DNA of 64,000 bases from Ganoderma boninense (lineage: Eukaryota; Basidiomycota; Agaricomycetes; Polyporales; Polyporaceae), in contig PJEW03000016.1 in assembly GCA_002900995.3 (NCBI GenBank), positions 1-64,000 of the forward strand. Reading direction: 5' to 3'. This document shows, one piece after another, positions 42,965 to 53,891 of this stretch. The stretch's first letter is position 1, and each line of letters starts with the position of its first letter. The notes under the pieces were generated by a model, which saw nothing but the letters and a program-made list of their open reading frames with translations, was not told the DNA's origin and searched no databases. The position numbers and the translations under genes are program-made.

Positions 42965-43823
42965 CTCGGGATGCCCAGGGAGTGCACGAGAGTGTCCGAC
43001 ATGCTGCATCCATGTCATGCGAGTGCACTGGACGGGCGCAAATACCACCTCGGGATGACTGCGAACATGCTGGCCCCTGCTCCACCACTCAACAGGCCCT
43101 CTGGCCGGCGCCATGCACCTCATGCAAGTACACTGGACAGGCTCAAATACCAGCTCGGGATGCGAGTGAGACCTGCTGTATCCATCTCATGCGAGTGCAC
43201 TGGACGGGCTCAAATACCAGCTCGGGATGACAGGCGCAAATACCAGCTCGTATCCATGCCCACTGGACAGGAGTGCTCGAGAGTGCACGAGAGTGTCCGA
43301 CCTGCTGTATCCATCTCATGCGAGTGCACTGGACGGGCGCAAATACCACCTCGGGATGACTGCGAACATGCTGGCCCCTGCTCCACCACTCAACAGGCCC
43401 TCTGGCTGGCGCCATGCACCTCATGCGAGTGCACCGGACAGGCGCAAATACCAGCTCGGGATGCCCGGGGAGTGCACGAGAGTGTCCGACCTGCTGTATC
43501 CATCTCATGCGAGTGCACTGGACAGGCTCAAATACCAGCTCGGGATGCCCGGGGAGTGCACGAGAGTGTCCGACCTGCTGTATCCATCTCATGCGAGTGC
43601 ACCGGACGGGCGCAAATACCACCTCGGGATGACTGCGAACATGCTGGCCCCTGCTCCACCACTCAACAGGCCCTCTGGCCGGCGCCATGCACCTCATGCA
43701 AGTACACTGGACAGGCGCAAATACCAGCTCGGGATGCCCGGGTAGTGCACTAGAGTGTCCGACCTGCTGTATCCATCTCATGCGAGTGCACCGGACAGGC
43801 GCAAATACCAGCTCGGGATGATC
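42965..43823 (+). repeat. 84/105-bp satellite array, right half
   Basis: It begins with the second copy of CTCGGGA and continues the A/B units seen at 3070-3788, including the GCGAACATGCTGGCCCC B segment four times. One region near 43159-43300 is disordered, with shortened units. The ends of the array blend into repeat R. Confidence 0.9.
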
Positions 43824-43826
43824 CCA

Positions 43827-44193
43827 GTCAAGTTTCAATTTTTGTGGTGGGCTGGAATCATGAATCCCAACACCAACAGGACAGGCACCAAGGAACATTT
43901 GAGACTAGGGGGCAGGCCCAAATACCAACCAGCTGACTGGTACCCATTGCAATTTTCTGTGAATACCTTTCCTTTCACTGTCATTCGCCCACACAGGACA
44001 GGCTCAGTGTCTGAGTTGCCCAGCCCGCTGTTCTTGCTGGTCCCAGAGCATCTGTGATTTAGCTGAACACCGGCCAGTCGCTGCTCCTATGCCCTCCAAC
44101 CCCACTTCCACTGTCCGGCCGGTGGGCCATCTTTGCTACCTTTTTAAAGCTTTGGGATGTGTTTATACATCCAGCCTGTGTATTTTCCCTAAC
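43827..44193. repeat. repeat R, right copy
   Basis: From GTCAAGTTTCAATT to TTTTCCCTAAC, over 90 percent identical by eye to the matching parts of 2003-2564, same orientation, without the internal duplication. Confidence 0.85.
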
Positions 44194-44681
44194 AGTGCTT
44201 CTCCAGCAGATGTGGGCGTTACTGGTCAGCGCTACTATACATGATTGGTTTTAAAATCTTGTGGCAGGCATGTCTGTTATTCTTAGTTATAAAGGCGCTA
44301 GCGATATCCATACTCATTTATACCGCTGGTAAATCTGACATGCCTGACGCCACAAATCAGCCCAGGAGGTGGGCTAGTAGTTAATAGAAGGGCGAGTAAT
44401 CTTATTGCCAGCTGTGGTAGCATTTCTCACACTGAACATCTGAGTACATGGTATCTACAACCATTGTGAGGAAGATCACAGATAACGAACGATAGAAGAA
44501 GCAGGTGGCGAGCATTCTGAGTTTGGAATGTGGTAACTTTAGCTGGGAGTATCAAAACATTACTGTTCATTGTTTCACTGATAGAAGACAGCCTGCCTAC
44601 GATATTACTCCACGTGGGGGAGGTGTACCCAAAAACATTGCAACCCCCTCTGATACTGGCAGACTTGAACCATGATGAGAT
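44194..44681. other. unassigned interval
   Basis: AT-richer sequence with no gene that I can support. Confidence 0.35.
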
Positions 44682-45212
44682 TTAAGTTAATAGGATGGAG
44701 AATGTGAACTCACAGCACTCTGCCGCGATATTTGTGCGCTTGGTATACTCTCGCACTTTCTTTGTGGCTTTTTTACAAGCCTCCGCCGCAGCCATGTATT
44801 CGTCCTCCTCAGTGATCAGCTCTCCCCGCAGGCAGGCTCTGACAACTTCCCGAAATCTTCCCACAGATTGGCGTTGGATCTCCTGCCATTGTTCTAGCTC
44901 GCGCTCGCACGTTCCCAGAGCTTGGGAGCGGCTCAGATACGAGAAGTCCTTCCAAAACTGCTCCATCATCTCCTTGGGAGGGCGTTTGTCGGCCGGCTGG
45001 CTCCAAAGGAAGTGGTATGTTGCTTGGAAGTAGTTGTCGATGGCGTCTGAGATATAGAGCTTGGGAATGTCGGTGACGCAGGCGAGGAATGATGCGATTA
45101 TGTCCAGGTTCCGGGAGCTGTTGTATACGTAGTCGGGAGACTGGAGTTCACGCACAAAGACATCAAGTGTGGGGTACATGGGGATGGAGGGGACGCTGGG
45201 AGGTTCAGCCAT
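44682..45212 (-). CDS. hypothetical protein, paralogue of X1 gene at 40370-40936
   Basis: ATG at 45212 (MAEPPSVPSIPMYPTLDVFV) opens one exon of about 176 codons: SPDYVYNSSRNLDIIASFLA, DNYFQATYHFLWSQPADKRP, EQFWKDFSYLSRSQALGTCE and RFREVVRACLRGEL. These segments line up with YFRAVYKWFVEQPEAIRP and REFWKRYSKESRELVLYECM of the X1 protein. A GTGAGT near 44712 could end the exon before the printed stop, so a further exon is possible. The family is unknown. The gene may mark the remains of another X-type element, but I find no X ends nearby. Confidence 0.55.
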   Translation of the reverse strand: MAEPPSVPSIPMYPTLDVFVRELQSPDYVYNSSRNLDIIASFLACVTDIPKLYISDAIDNYFQATYHFLWSQPADKRPPKEMMEQFWKDFSYLSRSQALGTCERELEQWQEIQRQSVGRFREVVRACLRGELITEEDEYMAAAEACKKATKKVREYTKRTNIAAECCEFTFSILLT

Positions 45213-45566
45213 GGTGCCTGGTACAGTGGATATGCGATGGGAAAGGATGTGGAACAGCAAACTCACTGACGGCGATGGCAGCGGCGATTGTGTGCACAAT
45301 GGGGCTAATGCGGAGATTAGGACGCCCTTCAAGGGCGTCCTCCCAAATGCGAATTAGTACTAAGTTGGTGATAACACCCATAACGCATCCTATTGAAATC
45401 CTAATCAAACATTGGGTGTTATATGTGTCAGTATGATGCTAAACGAAGTGTTTTCCAAGTATGGAGAGTATTTGGAATCACTGAAGGGCAGAGTTCAGCG
45501 CCGGAGGCATAATTTGAGGCTGGGACCAGCTCCGCGCCTCTGAATTGACTTGGGACGGGGAGAAAC

Positions 45567-45629
45567 TGGTGTTAGGCGCCCGCTGCGTCTCTCCAATGGC
45601 GCGAGCACCGGTCGGCGCCTAACGCCACC
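45567..45629. repeat. imperfect hairpin with GGCGCCTAAC arms
   Basis: GGTGTTAGGCGCC (45568-45580) pairs with GGCGCCTAACGCCACC (45614-45629). Its TTAGGCGCCGAC core resembles the arm of the hairpin at 26431-26512. Confidence 0.6.
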
Positions 45630-48475
45630 ACTTAAGCTGCAACGACGACGACGACGGATGGCCACCTCCGACACTCCTCCTCGATCAACCTCCGTTCTCT
45701 GGGAATCTTTGCCTCACTCAGCAGCGGCTGCATGTGGGTTCCACTGCAGCATCACATTGTCTCTATCGGACAGTGTATCAGGTATTCTTTACGCTGAAAA
45801 TTTTCATTGCCTCAGGTCCAAGTCATAGGAGCGGAATTGGGCCCTCACGGTACTAGTTTCTCAGTAGGGACCCCATAAAAGCACTTTGGCACTGTCGGTG
45901 AGTTTTCACTTGGACGTGGGTGATTCCTTTCCTGGCTCTGGTACCCGGAACTGCTGTCATCTTCCTCGTCCATCATGCTGCACCTGCCGGTTCCCCCTCC
46001 TGATTTTTCCCTGGGACAGTTTATAACCTGACCTCTGGCACGTGTATCTCGGTGAGTAATTCTTTTTGTCCTCGTCTACTTCAGCCATCACATTCCCCGG
46101 TTTGCGGCACCCCCACGCCTGCGCCTGGAAGCTAGACGTACGTTGCCTTGCGTGAACTTTGGGCACCCTTTATATCGTCTGCGAGGCCCTCGATATCACG
46201 TTGCGGTCTGAGGGCCTTGGGCCACACAACATGTATCGCGTCACCTCGCCCGAGTCCACTGAGGGTCGTTGATGTTGCAGCAGGCCAGCCACGGCAGTCC
46301 GGGCAAACTTGCCATCACGAGTATGGAGCGCATGGCATTCTCTTGGCAGGCAAGCAGGTGAGCCACTAGGCTCGAACCCAGCCGAGATCCGGTGATGGCG
46401 ATTCTCTAGGGACACGTCTTTCTTTTCACTCTCCGCTGACGTGTCCCGTTCGACTGGTTCGAGTCTAGTGAGCCACGATCTACGGCTGGCGAGACGTACA
46501 TGGATGAAATCAAGAAATGATGCCGGCGCGTCTCGGCCGTTCCGGCGCTGTCCGACGGCTTCGGACCTTGACGACCGTGGACCTCCTCGCAAGCTCTTCG
46601 GCCTTCTCCTCCTGTGGTTCCCCTTGCACCTCCCTGCACTCAATGCCATCTCAACGGGGCCTGCCTCGCATACCCTTCCAGCTCTTCTAATCTCTCTCGC
46701 TCGGGCTAGCAGTTCAACTCTTGCCCTCGACCCCGTTGTCATCGTGTACTCGCCGCAGCTCCTCCCGTCTCGGCTTGCTGCCTCGGCCCTATCCCGCGCG
46801 TTGACTAAGTAAGTCGTTTCACAAGTTACAGCAGCGATGTATCGTGCCTCAGTTCCTTGCCTCTCAGCAGAATATTCTCGAAAGCCAGTCCATCGACTCG
46901 TCCTCCTCTCTTCGCGATCTCAAGTTCTTCAATGAGAAGTACCGAAATTCGTTGGCGCGAGCTACTTCCTCCCAAGCTTTACGCGTGCGTCCTATCGACC
47001 TCCTTGTGCTCCTTGGAACTGATAGTGAGTCCAGCCTATTGAAAGTCCCAGAGCACCGCTACATGATCCACTAGGATCCCGCGGGAGAGCACCCCGTTGG
47101 AGAACGTCCACATCAGCTCACACTCTATGTTCTTCCCAGCGTTCGCCAGTCGTGCTTTCATCCCAATACTACATCCTCTCGACCGCTAAATGTAAGCACC
47201 TGTTTCCTCCGTGGTTCCCCGCAACCCTGAGACTTCCGTCGTATGCTATAGATCTATGTCTTCATGTGCGAAGTCAACGTTCGCAACGTAGATTTGGCGA
47301 TCAACACGATTATGTGTTCGCCACTGTATCTCCGCTCTCGACTTTATTTCCATCTCCCTTCCCTAGCGCACCCGGGCCGCAACCGCACTCGGGGCCGGAG
47401 GCCCTCACGACCTGCAGGCGTCGTGCCCCACTGCTCCTTCCCAAGCGGCGCAAGAAACCTTTGGTTACTCGGCGTCGTCGATGTCCACCTTACCTGCGCT
47501 GACTGTGGATTACGCACACTTCCTCTATGGCCGATCACGACCCTGGACTGGGCTCCGTCGTTCTCGAACCACTTTGTCTTCCCGGCCACGCTCTTCCAAA
47601 TCATACACAATCGGAGGCTCGCGGGACGTCCTCCGTCATGTCCCCGTACTCATCGTCATACTAGGAGCATCCTTTCCAGAGCCCGTCGATGTCTCCTCAT
47701 CCTGTGGAGGACCACTTGGACAGCGGTGCGACTCCTGGCGACCGAAGCGTGATCCATCTTCCTTTGGTCGCCAAATGGAGCTTTAAACTGGCCCACGGTT
47801 AGTTCTCGTATGTGGATCAGCAGCAGCAGCAGAGCCACTCCAACAGCAATCCTGGCACTCAGGCCGTGCGTCCGTCAACGAGCGCGTTGTTGTCGAGGAT
47901 ACCGAGCTTGGCGGCGAACACCTAGAGGTGGATGGCTACGCCAGCGGCACAACAGACGCGGATGTCACCCTATGCCGGTGAGTCTATTTCACTGGCTGCC
48001 GACAGTTGCTTGGAATCACTCTTCCGCTAAAGTTGATGTTCCAGACCAGATTGACTGACATCAACTAACGCTTGTGCTGAGGTTTGTGCAGACGAACAAA
48101 CATCTCTCGCGATACACTAAGAGCGAGATGTAGGACTTGTGCTCTTGACGTTGACAACTCGCCCCTTCGTTCACTAGATTCGCTTCTCCCCATTCCCTTT
48201 ATCCCTGCCTTGCGCTGTAGGCGTCTGGGCTCGCATTCGTTATCTTGACATATTCATTCTGACTCGCATCGTGTTCCCCCTGTCGTTGCTATTGCCTTCG
48301 CTAAAAATCTAATGATGGCTTGTTTGAGGGGATAGGAAGGAGATCCGATCGCGCAGTGATCCCCCGTTCGAGTGTTCTATCAGTCGCCCCCACCCGGCCA
48401 GCCCTGTGCAACCTTCCGACGAGTAAGAAGCTATGCGCACAATCAAATGTCGTCGCCTCAGTAGGTCTCATGCCG
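45630..48475. other. no gene that can be named; scattered protein-like frames
   Basis: Several short plus-strand frames look partly coding: about 45659-45780 (MATSDTPPRSTSVLWES), about 46590-46810 (K.LFGLLLLWFPLHLPALNA, hydrophobic), and about 46840-47025 (VPQFLASQQNILESQSIDSS, RDLKFFNEKYRNSLARATSS). They may be exons of one or more degraded genes. I could not join them with splice sites and do not recognise a family. Confidence 0.3.
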
Positions 48476-48575
48476 NNNNNNNNNNNNNNNNNNNNNNNNN
48501 NNNNNNNNNNNNNNNNNNNNNNNNNNNNNNNNNNNNNNNNNNNNNNNNNNNNNNNNNNNNNNNNNNNNNNNNNNN
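48476..48575. other. assembly gap, 100 N
   Basis: Exactly 100 N. The left flank ends TCTCATGCCG and the right flank starts GTCATGCCG, so the true gap may be small or an overlap. Confidence 0.98.
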
Positions 48576-49432
48576 GTCATGCCGTACTCTACCGGGTGCA
48601 CGACTCCACTGTCCAACTTCGAGGCAAACTTCGCGCATGCGAGTCAGCAGTGGACGCGAACAGCCCGATGATGGTTTCCAACTTGCTATCTCAGCAACTC
48701 GTGAAGAGAAACGGGGCCTAATCCACCCCGAGCACAGTACATAGCCCCGTGAGTTCTCCAGATCCTATCCACTAACCTCCAAGGAATCCACGGCAGCCCA
48801 ACAACCGCGATGAAGGGTGGTCCGTCTCACGACGACCATCTCACGCACCCAAGTCATCAACGATCCTGTTTCGAGCTTAGTCAAGAGGAGCGCCTGTCCT
48901 TAGCTAGCCCTCGGGGTGAACTCTCTAAACACCAGAACAAAATCCTTCAGTCGCTCTCCGTTGCCTTCTCATTACTCCTCTAGTGTGTTCAAATGCTGTG
49001 TGAACAGTCAATCAACGGATATTTTGTCAGGTTACTGGGGCGTCGTAAGACCCTCCGAAACCCGAGCCTGAGTTAAATGGAATGGCAGTCATGATGTTCG
49101 CCATCAGCCCCGGTCGATGTAAGACGGGCCGATGGCGGTCAGGCAAATCGACACCCGGCTGGATAGTACCCAAGACTCTACATGACGTTCCGGCGGTTGC
49201 ATACTGTAATACAAAAAAGAAAAAGGATAACTGACGTGACTGGCTAGACGATGACGACTACTGCAGTGGACAAGAGTAGTAAGTAGCATCGAACTATTGT
49301 GACATGACGACGAACAGACTCTAGCTCAAGCATTCCGAAGTGTACGTGTATCCAAAGATAAGCCAGCACAATACCATGGTCCAAACAAAGCAGCCACAGA
49401 ATTGCGAGCCACGTTCGGGCTGTGGTCCCCTC
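48576..49432. other. unassigned interval
   Basis: No gene is supported. Confidence 0.35.
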
Positions 49433-50842
49433 TCAGACCTCAAGATCGTGCTTCCATTGCACGAAGATGGCAGCGAGCAGCTGACCTATGTTCTCCGGTA
49501 ACAGGAGGAGCGCTGCGCGATGCTCCTCTGGGAGTTCGGTATTCAAGTAGTCGCTTGTTAAGATGGCGTGGAGGCCTGCGAAGAAGAGCCTGATCTGTAG
49601 GGTGATAGCTTCGGAGTACCCGGAAAGCTGGCGAGTCCGAGCGCGGATGAGGCTGATGCGCTTGCCGAGGGTCACCGCCCTCTCTTTCTCTATCGCGATA
49701 GCTTCCTGAATCCCCACCGGCGGGCCCGTTCGAGAAGCGGCACGTTGGGAAGTATGGGGCTCCAGTTCCATGTTCAGGCGAGCGGTCGCAACGGCCCTAT
49801 CGAAGGCCCTCGAGGTCGTCGGAGCCGTGGGATGATTGGCGCGGAATTGATTCCCAGTCGACGTAGCGTCTCCAGAGGCAATATTCGGGAGGGAGTGGGT
49901 CGAACCGGAGTGGCGGTTGTACAACGATGACGCGTGGTGGGCGGGAAGGGTGTGAGGGAGGGACTGGGTCGAACCACAGTCATTGGCGTACAAGATCGGA
50001 CGAGCGGAAGGCGTCGTCCTGGACGAAATAGGACCAGCTTGCGGGAGGGACGAGGATGTCGTGAGAACCCACAGTTGGGGTAGGTTGCCAAACACTTTGA
50101 TGAGCATATCCATCCATTCGGACTCCAGTCCCGACATCTGCTCGAGGTAGTCTTCTACGATAACAGTGTCAGGCGATGTCGCGATGGAGAAGTTTCCTCA
50201 ACTCACCAGCCCGTGCTTTCAACTGCGATACGCTGAGTGCGGACGGGAGGCTAGTTTCGACGTCGGAGATCCAGGACACTCGCCATATGGTGAATTCAAA
50301 GAGCATGCTAACGGTCCCATAGAGGTCGTTGAGTCCGTCAAGTCACAGAATAGCCAAACCAGGAACATACCGGGAGACCAGGTGTGCCAGGTTGGCCATC
50401 GCAGCCTCAAGGTTCTCGGGGCAGCGAAACACGGCCAAAGCGATGGTAGGACTGATTTTATTGAACTGCCTGGTGATGATGAATAGCCGAATAAGTTGCG
50501 AGTAGGGGATGAGCACGATGCAAAGCAAGCGAAAGAGATTGAGCTCCTCGCTGGACCCTTCCGGAGGGTAGGTCGTAATAGCGGGGAGGGGAGTCACGGG
50601 ACAGAGAGCCACGATCAAGTTGATGCGATAGTCGAACGCGACGACATCTGACATCTGCAGGTCGGTAGACGTCGAAGGCTCTTCGACGGCTGCTGCATCT
50701 GTGAACGATGAACCAGTGTGAGTCGTCAACGAGTCACCAGGACGGAATAACTAGACCTACCCGACGACGACATAGGTACGTCTTGTTGCGAGGTGAGAAA
50801 CCCTCCACCGGGCGGCGGGGCATTGACATACGGATGCGACAT
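49433..50842 (-). CDS. hypothetical protein, four exons
   Basis: ATG at 50842-50840. Exons 50842-50761, 50698-50371, 50307-50207 and 50154-49433; introns of 62, 63 and 52 bp all have GT..AG ends and preserve frame. The protein (about 410 residues) reads MSHPYVNAPPPGGGFLTSQQ, MSDVVAFDYRINLIVALCPV, NLFRLLCIVLIPYSQLIRLF, FEFTIWRVSWISDVETSLPS, EDYLEQMSGLESEWMDMLIK, a Ser/Thr-rich linker, EAIAIEKERAVTLGKRISLI and LQIRLFFAGLHAILTSDYLN, ending WKHDLEV. Hydrophobic segments in exon 2 could be buried helices rather than membrane spans. No family is recognised. The clean exon structure makes this the best supported unknown gene on the right side. Confidence 0.65.
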
Positions 50843-51715
50843 GGTGGACTCAAGTAGATGTGGGGGAGCTGCAGATGGTCTGAAGTCCTCTCACCGCGGC
50901 GGCGACCCGTACTTAAACCCGGAGAGCAGCAGGCCGACGATGCTACAGTTGCGAGTCGAGAGACGTAATGACAGTTTTGGCCTCTGAGGAGCACAGTTGG
51001 GGTGTTCACATTGGAATTCCGAGGCATTGGCGCCATAATGGCAATATTGCATTGTTGACAACGAGGTGGTTGTCCTCCGATGCCTTACAGGGGCGGAAGA
51101 CAAGGCCAGCAGGGTCCTAGGAAGCACACTCTCGTAACTGTTGGTGTCGGGCGGCCGCTCAACCCGTCAGGACTTACGAACGGGCGGTCTGCATCTGTCA
51201 AACCCTAGTAGCCGGTTAATAGAGGGTCTGTGGACGATCCCATGCGGCAGGCCTTGTCCCTTGCAAGCGCACCGTCTGACATCGGTTAGGTACGGTCGAA
51301 CGCACGTCAGTAGAAATCTCATTGCAATAAGCGGCACTTACCGCGTCTTTCTGGCACTTTGCAGGAGTACGAGAGAGTGCGAGGGCGTCGCCGGGGATTC
51401 GCGGCCGCTGAGGCGTCTAGTAGTGCGATGCTGGATCTCCGCTTGTGACTGTGACATTCATCAACTTCGACGTCCGCGAAGGTGTTCCCGACCACCACGC
51501 TGTCGAAACGCCGCTCGGTATCAACACCGCCGACCAGAACGTACACGTCATCTGGGGTGTAGGTTGTTCGTACGTTCCTGAACCACACGCTGCGCTCGAG
51601 GCTGCGCTCGAGGCATGTCCACTAACTTTCGGATGCAATCACAGGATGCCGACTCGGCCCAGGCGGCGGAATTTGACAGCAATATTGGGAAACCGGGCCA
51701 TGGGACAGTCGTCAG
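50843..51715. other. unassigned interval
   Basis: The first part is the upstream region of the gene ending at 49433. A plus frame at 51445-51700 (VTFINFDVREGVPDHHAVET) is open but unrecognised and runs into a minisatellite. Confidence 0.35.
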
Positions 51716-51826
51716 CGCCTCCCGCCGCGCCTCCCGCCGCGCCTCCCGCAGCGCCTCCCGCCGCGCCTCTCGCAGCGCCTCCCGCATCTCGCAGCGCCTC
51801 TCGCAGCGCCTCTCGCAGCGCCTTCT
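51716..51826. repeat. 12-bp GC-rich minisatellite
   Basis: About nine copies of CGCCTCCCGCMG / CGCCTCTCGCAG. The unit is a multiple of 3, so all frames stay open (for example REAL/REAR runs on the minus strand). Confidence 0.85.
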
Positions 51827-53325
51827 GTGGCGTTAAGCTGCTCGGTGAACAGAAGCCACCCTCTGCCACCTGCACCGCACTCTCTCCCACAGGATGTCAT
51901 TCTAGCCTTCTTCGCGGGCCCCGGCCAATGCTACAAGACGTAACCCTCTTAACGCGCCTTCGAGGCGCGTCTCTCAAGAAGTTCTGGCGCGTCTAGGGTT
52001 GGAGTCGACTGCAAGCTGTTGAAATCGAGGGTGAGGTTGAATACGCAGCGCGGCCCAAGATGGCCGTGTCATAAATCCTAATGCATCAGACATTCTCCCG
52101 TCCCACCGTGAGGTCTGCATCTCCCCAAACAATCGTGCGTCGCGGGATTTCCCCTCATACCGCTCCGGTGGCGCACAGACTGATCCAAACCTCCCATGAC
52201 CTTGTCCGTTCGCGCCTCTCATGCATGCGCAGTATTTTTTTGAGCGATGCCGCTCACTTGCCCTTGTGTATGGTCGAAAATTCCTAAACACACTCTCCAG
52301 TAGAATGTATCACCGCCTCGTATTTACTTTATTGAACCGAGCCTGCTCCTTCACCAGGCGATGGTTGTCCTTGGATGTGAACGTGCCGGCCCTCAGTTTG
52401 ACCGTCATGTACAGTCTTCGGGTAGCTAGTCTTCCAATTTCCAATGCTGGGCACTACCGCGCCCCTCCCTATTTGAGATGGCGAACACGTACCCCAACCC
52501 CAATTGGACCGTTCTTTCCACATGATCATCCATCGTCGCTGCACATTTTGACTTCGCAGAACGCTGCCTCTTCAGCGCTTCAGCGCGGTAACACTCGACT
52601 TCTAATAATTTCGAGGCAAGCTCCGCCGATGCGGGCATGCATTCCATTGTCAAGGGTGAAAACAGTCCAGCCCCGTGACATGGGGTTTGCAAATGGACTA
52701 AGAATAGCTCGCTTGGAGGAGGGCGAAATGGGTAACACGGCGGCCTGCTCGGGCTCACGGGTATGAGCACCTCCAAACTCCCTGTGCTCTGGGACAGGTT
52801 TGTGTCGATACTTCGGCAATCGACGCGGTACAGGGCACGTCATCCACGACCTAGACCTAGGATATCCCGGGTTTGACCAGCCCGAGCCAGCCATGAGTAC
52901 GATGGGCGCCTCACAGCCACAAAGGATCATCGGTTGTACTAAGCTCCGTTGGGGCGGGATTGAACAATGGTCGTGCCGAGTCGGCGACGGTGAAGTCTAT
53001 AAATGCTCGCTATCATGTCAGAGTGGCGACGTTCTCACCCGATGCGGGGAGACGGCGTACCTGTCATCGACTAACGAGGTCGACAAGGAGAAACGCCCTC
53101 GACTTTGTCTTCAGACGCGTCGCGAACCATTAGAATCCCAGTGAATTTTCTGGTTACAAAGTGGACGAGGTCGAGGCCGAGCAGGGCACACCTTCCCGAA
53201 TCACTGCCTACCGTCAGAGGAGAACATCGACAACGTGCATTACTATCACCCGTGGAAATCTAGACGACGGGCATGACAGGTTGGATTTCGTGGACACGAA
53301 CAAGGATTTCGTGGACACGAACAAT
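51827..53325. other. unassigned interval
   Basis: No named gene. GGATTTCGTGGACACGAACAA occurs twice in tandem at 53283-53325. A plus frame near 52890-53144 (MSTMGASQPQRIIGCTKLRW) has several Cys residues but is not recognised. Confidence 0.3.
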
Positions 53326-53891
53326 CTATGTAGATGGCGGGCAGAAATGTGAGTGGTAAGTATAGAAGACGTGTTTGGTAAATATCTTCTGGCAAGAAGA
53401 ACACTTGCACAAGATCATCGACAACTGCCCTTCCGTCAAACCGCCATGCGTTTTATTTAGCTGAAATAGCATCGTTAGTCCGTTGACGTAAGTGTCTCCG
53501 GGCGGAACTACATCGGCGGAGACTTCTTCAGCTGAGCGGTGCCGGTGAAACATCAGCAAACCTGGTTGCCTATGTTAGCGTCTGAAAAACTGACCTCGCG
53601 CCTTGACCTTCGGCGGGCTTGGCAGCTCCTCTGCTGGGCAAGTGCAAGTAAGCGTCTGGAGCGTCCAAAGTAACCAAGTCACAGTCCTCACCTGAAGGTG
53701 CTGTAGTAGTTGTTCCAGCGTCAGTATTCGGAGGGGGGGAGTGGCGCTTGCGCTTCGCTGTTAGAAGAATTTTGAACAGCGAGATTGTCAGCATAGGATA
53801 TAGATACGTTACCTCCGACCTCTACAACTCCATCGTTGTCATCCGGAGTAGAAATGGCGGTGCGACGTAGCTCTGGTTCAACGTTTGACAT
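53326..53891 (-). CDS. small hypothetical protein with NLS-like and Cys motif
   Basis: ATG at 53891 (MSNVEPELRRTAISTPDDND). A 55-bp intron (53758-53812) joins to AKRKRHSPPPNTDAGTTTTA and LDAPDAYLHLPSRGAAKPAE. A downstream frame (53559-53326) continues with MFHRHRSAEEVSADVVPPGD, MLFQLNKTHGGLTEGQLSMI and LCKCSSCQKIFTKHVFYTYH. KRKRH resembles a nuclear localisation signal and CKCSSC...H a zinc-binding end. The junction between the second and third parts is not resolved: the only GT..AG pair there is about 33 bp and breaks frame. The family is unknown. Confidence 0.4.

Noticed and set aside
51445..51996. Plus-strand protein with Ala/Pro and Ser/Arg repeats
   Set aside because: The repeat part is a 12-bp minisatellite open in every frame; the rest has no recognisable family or splice support.
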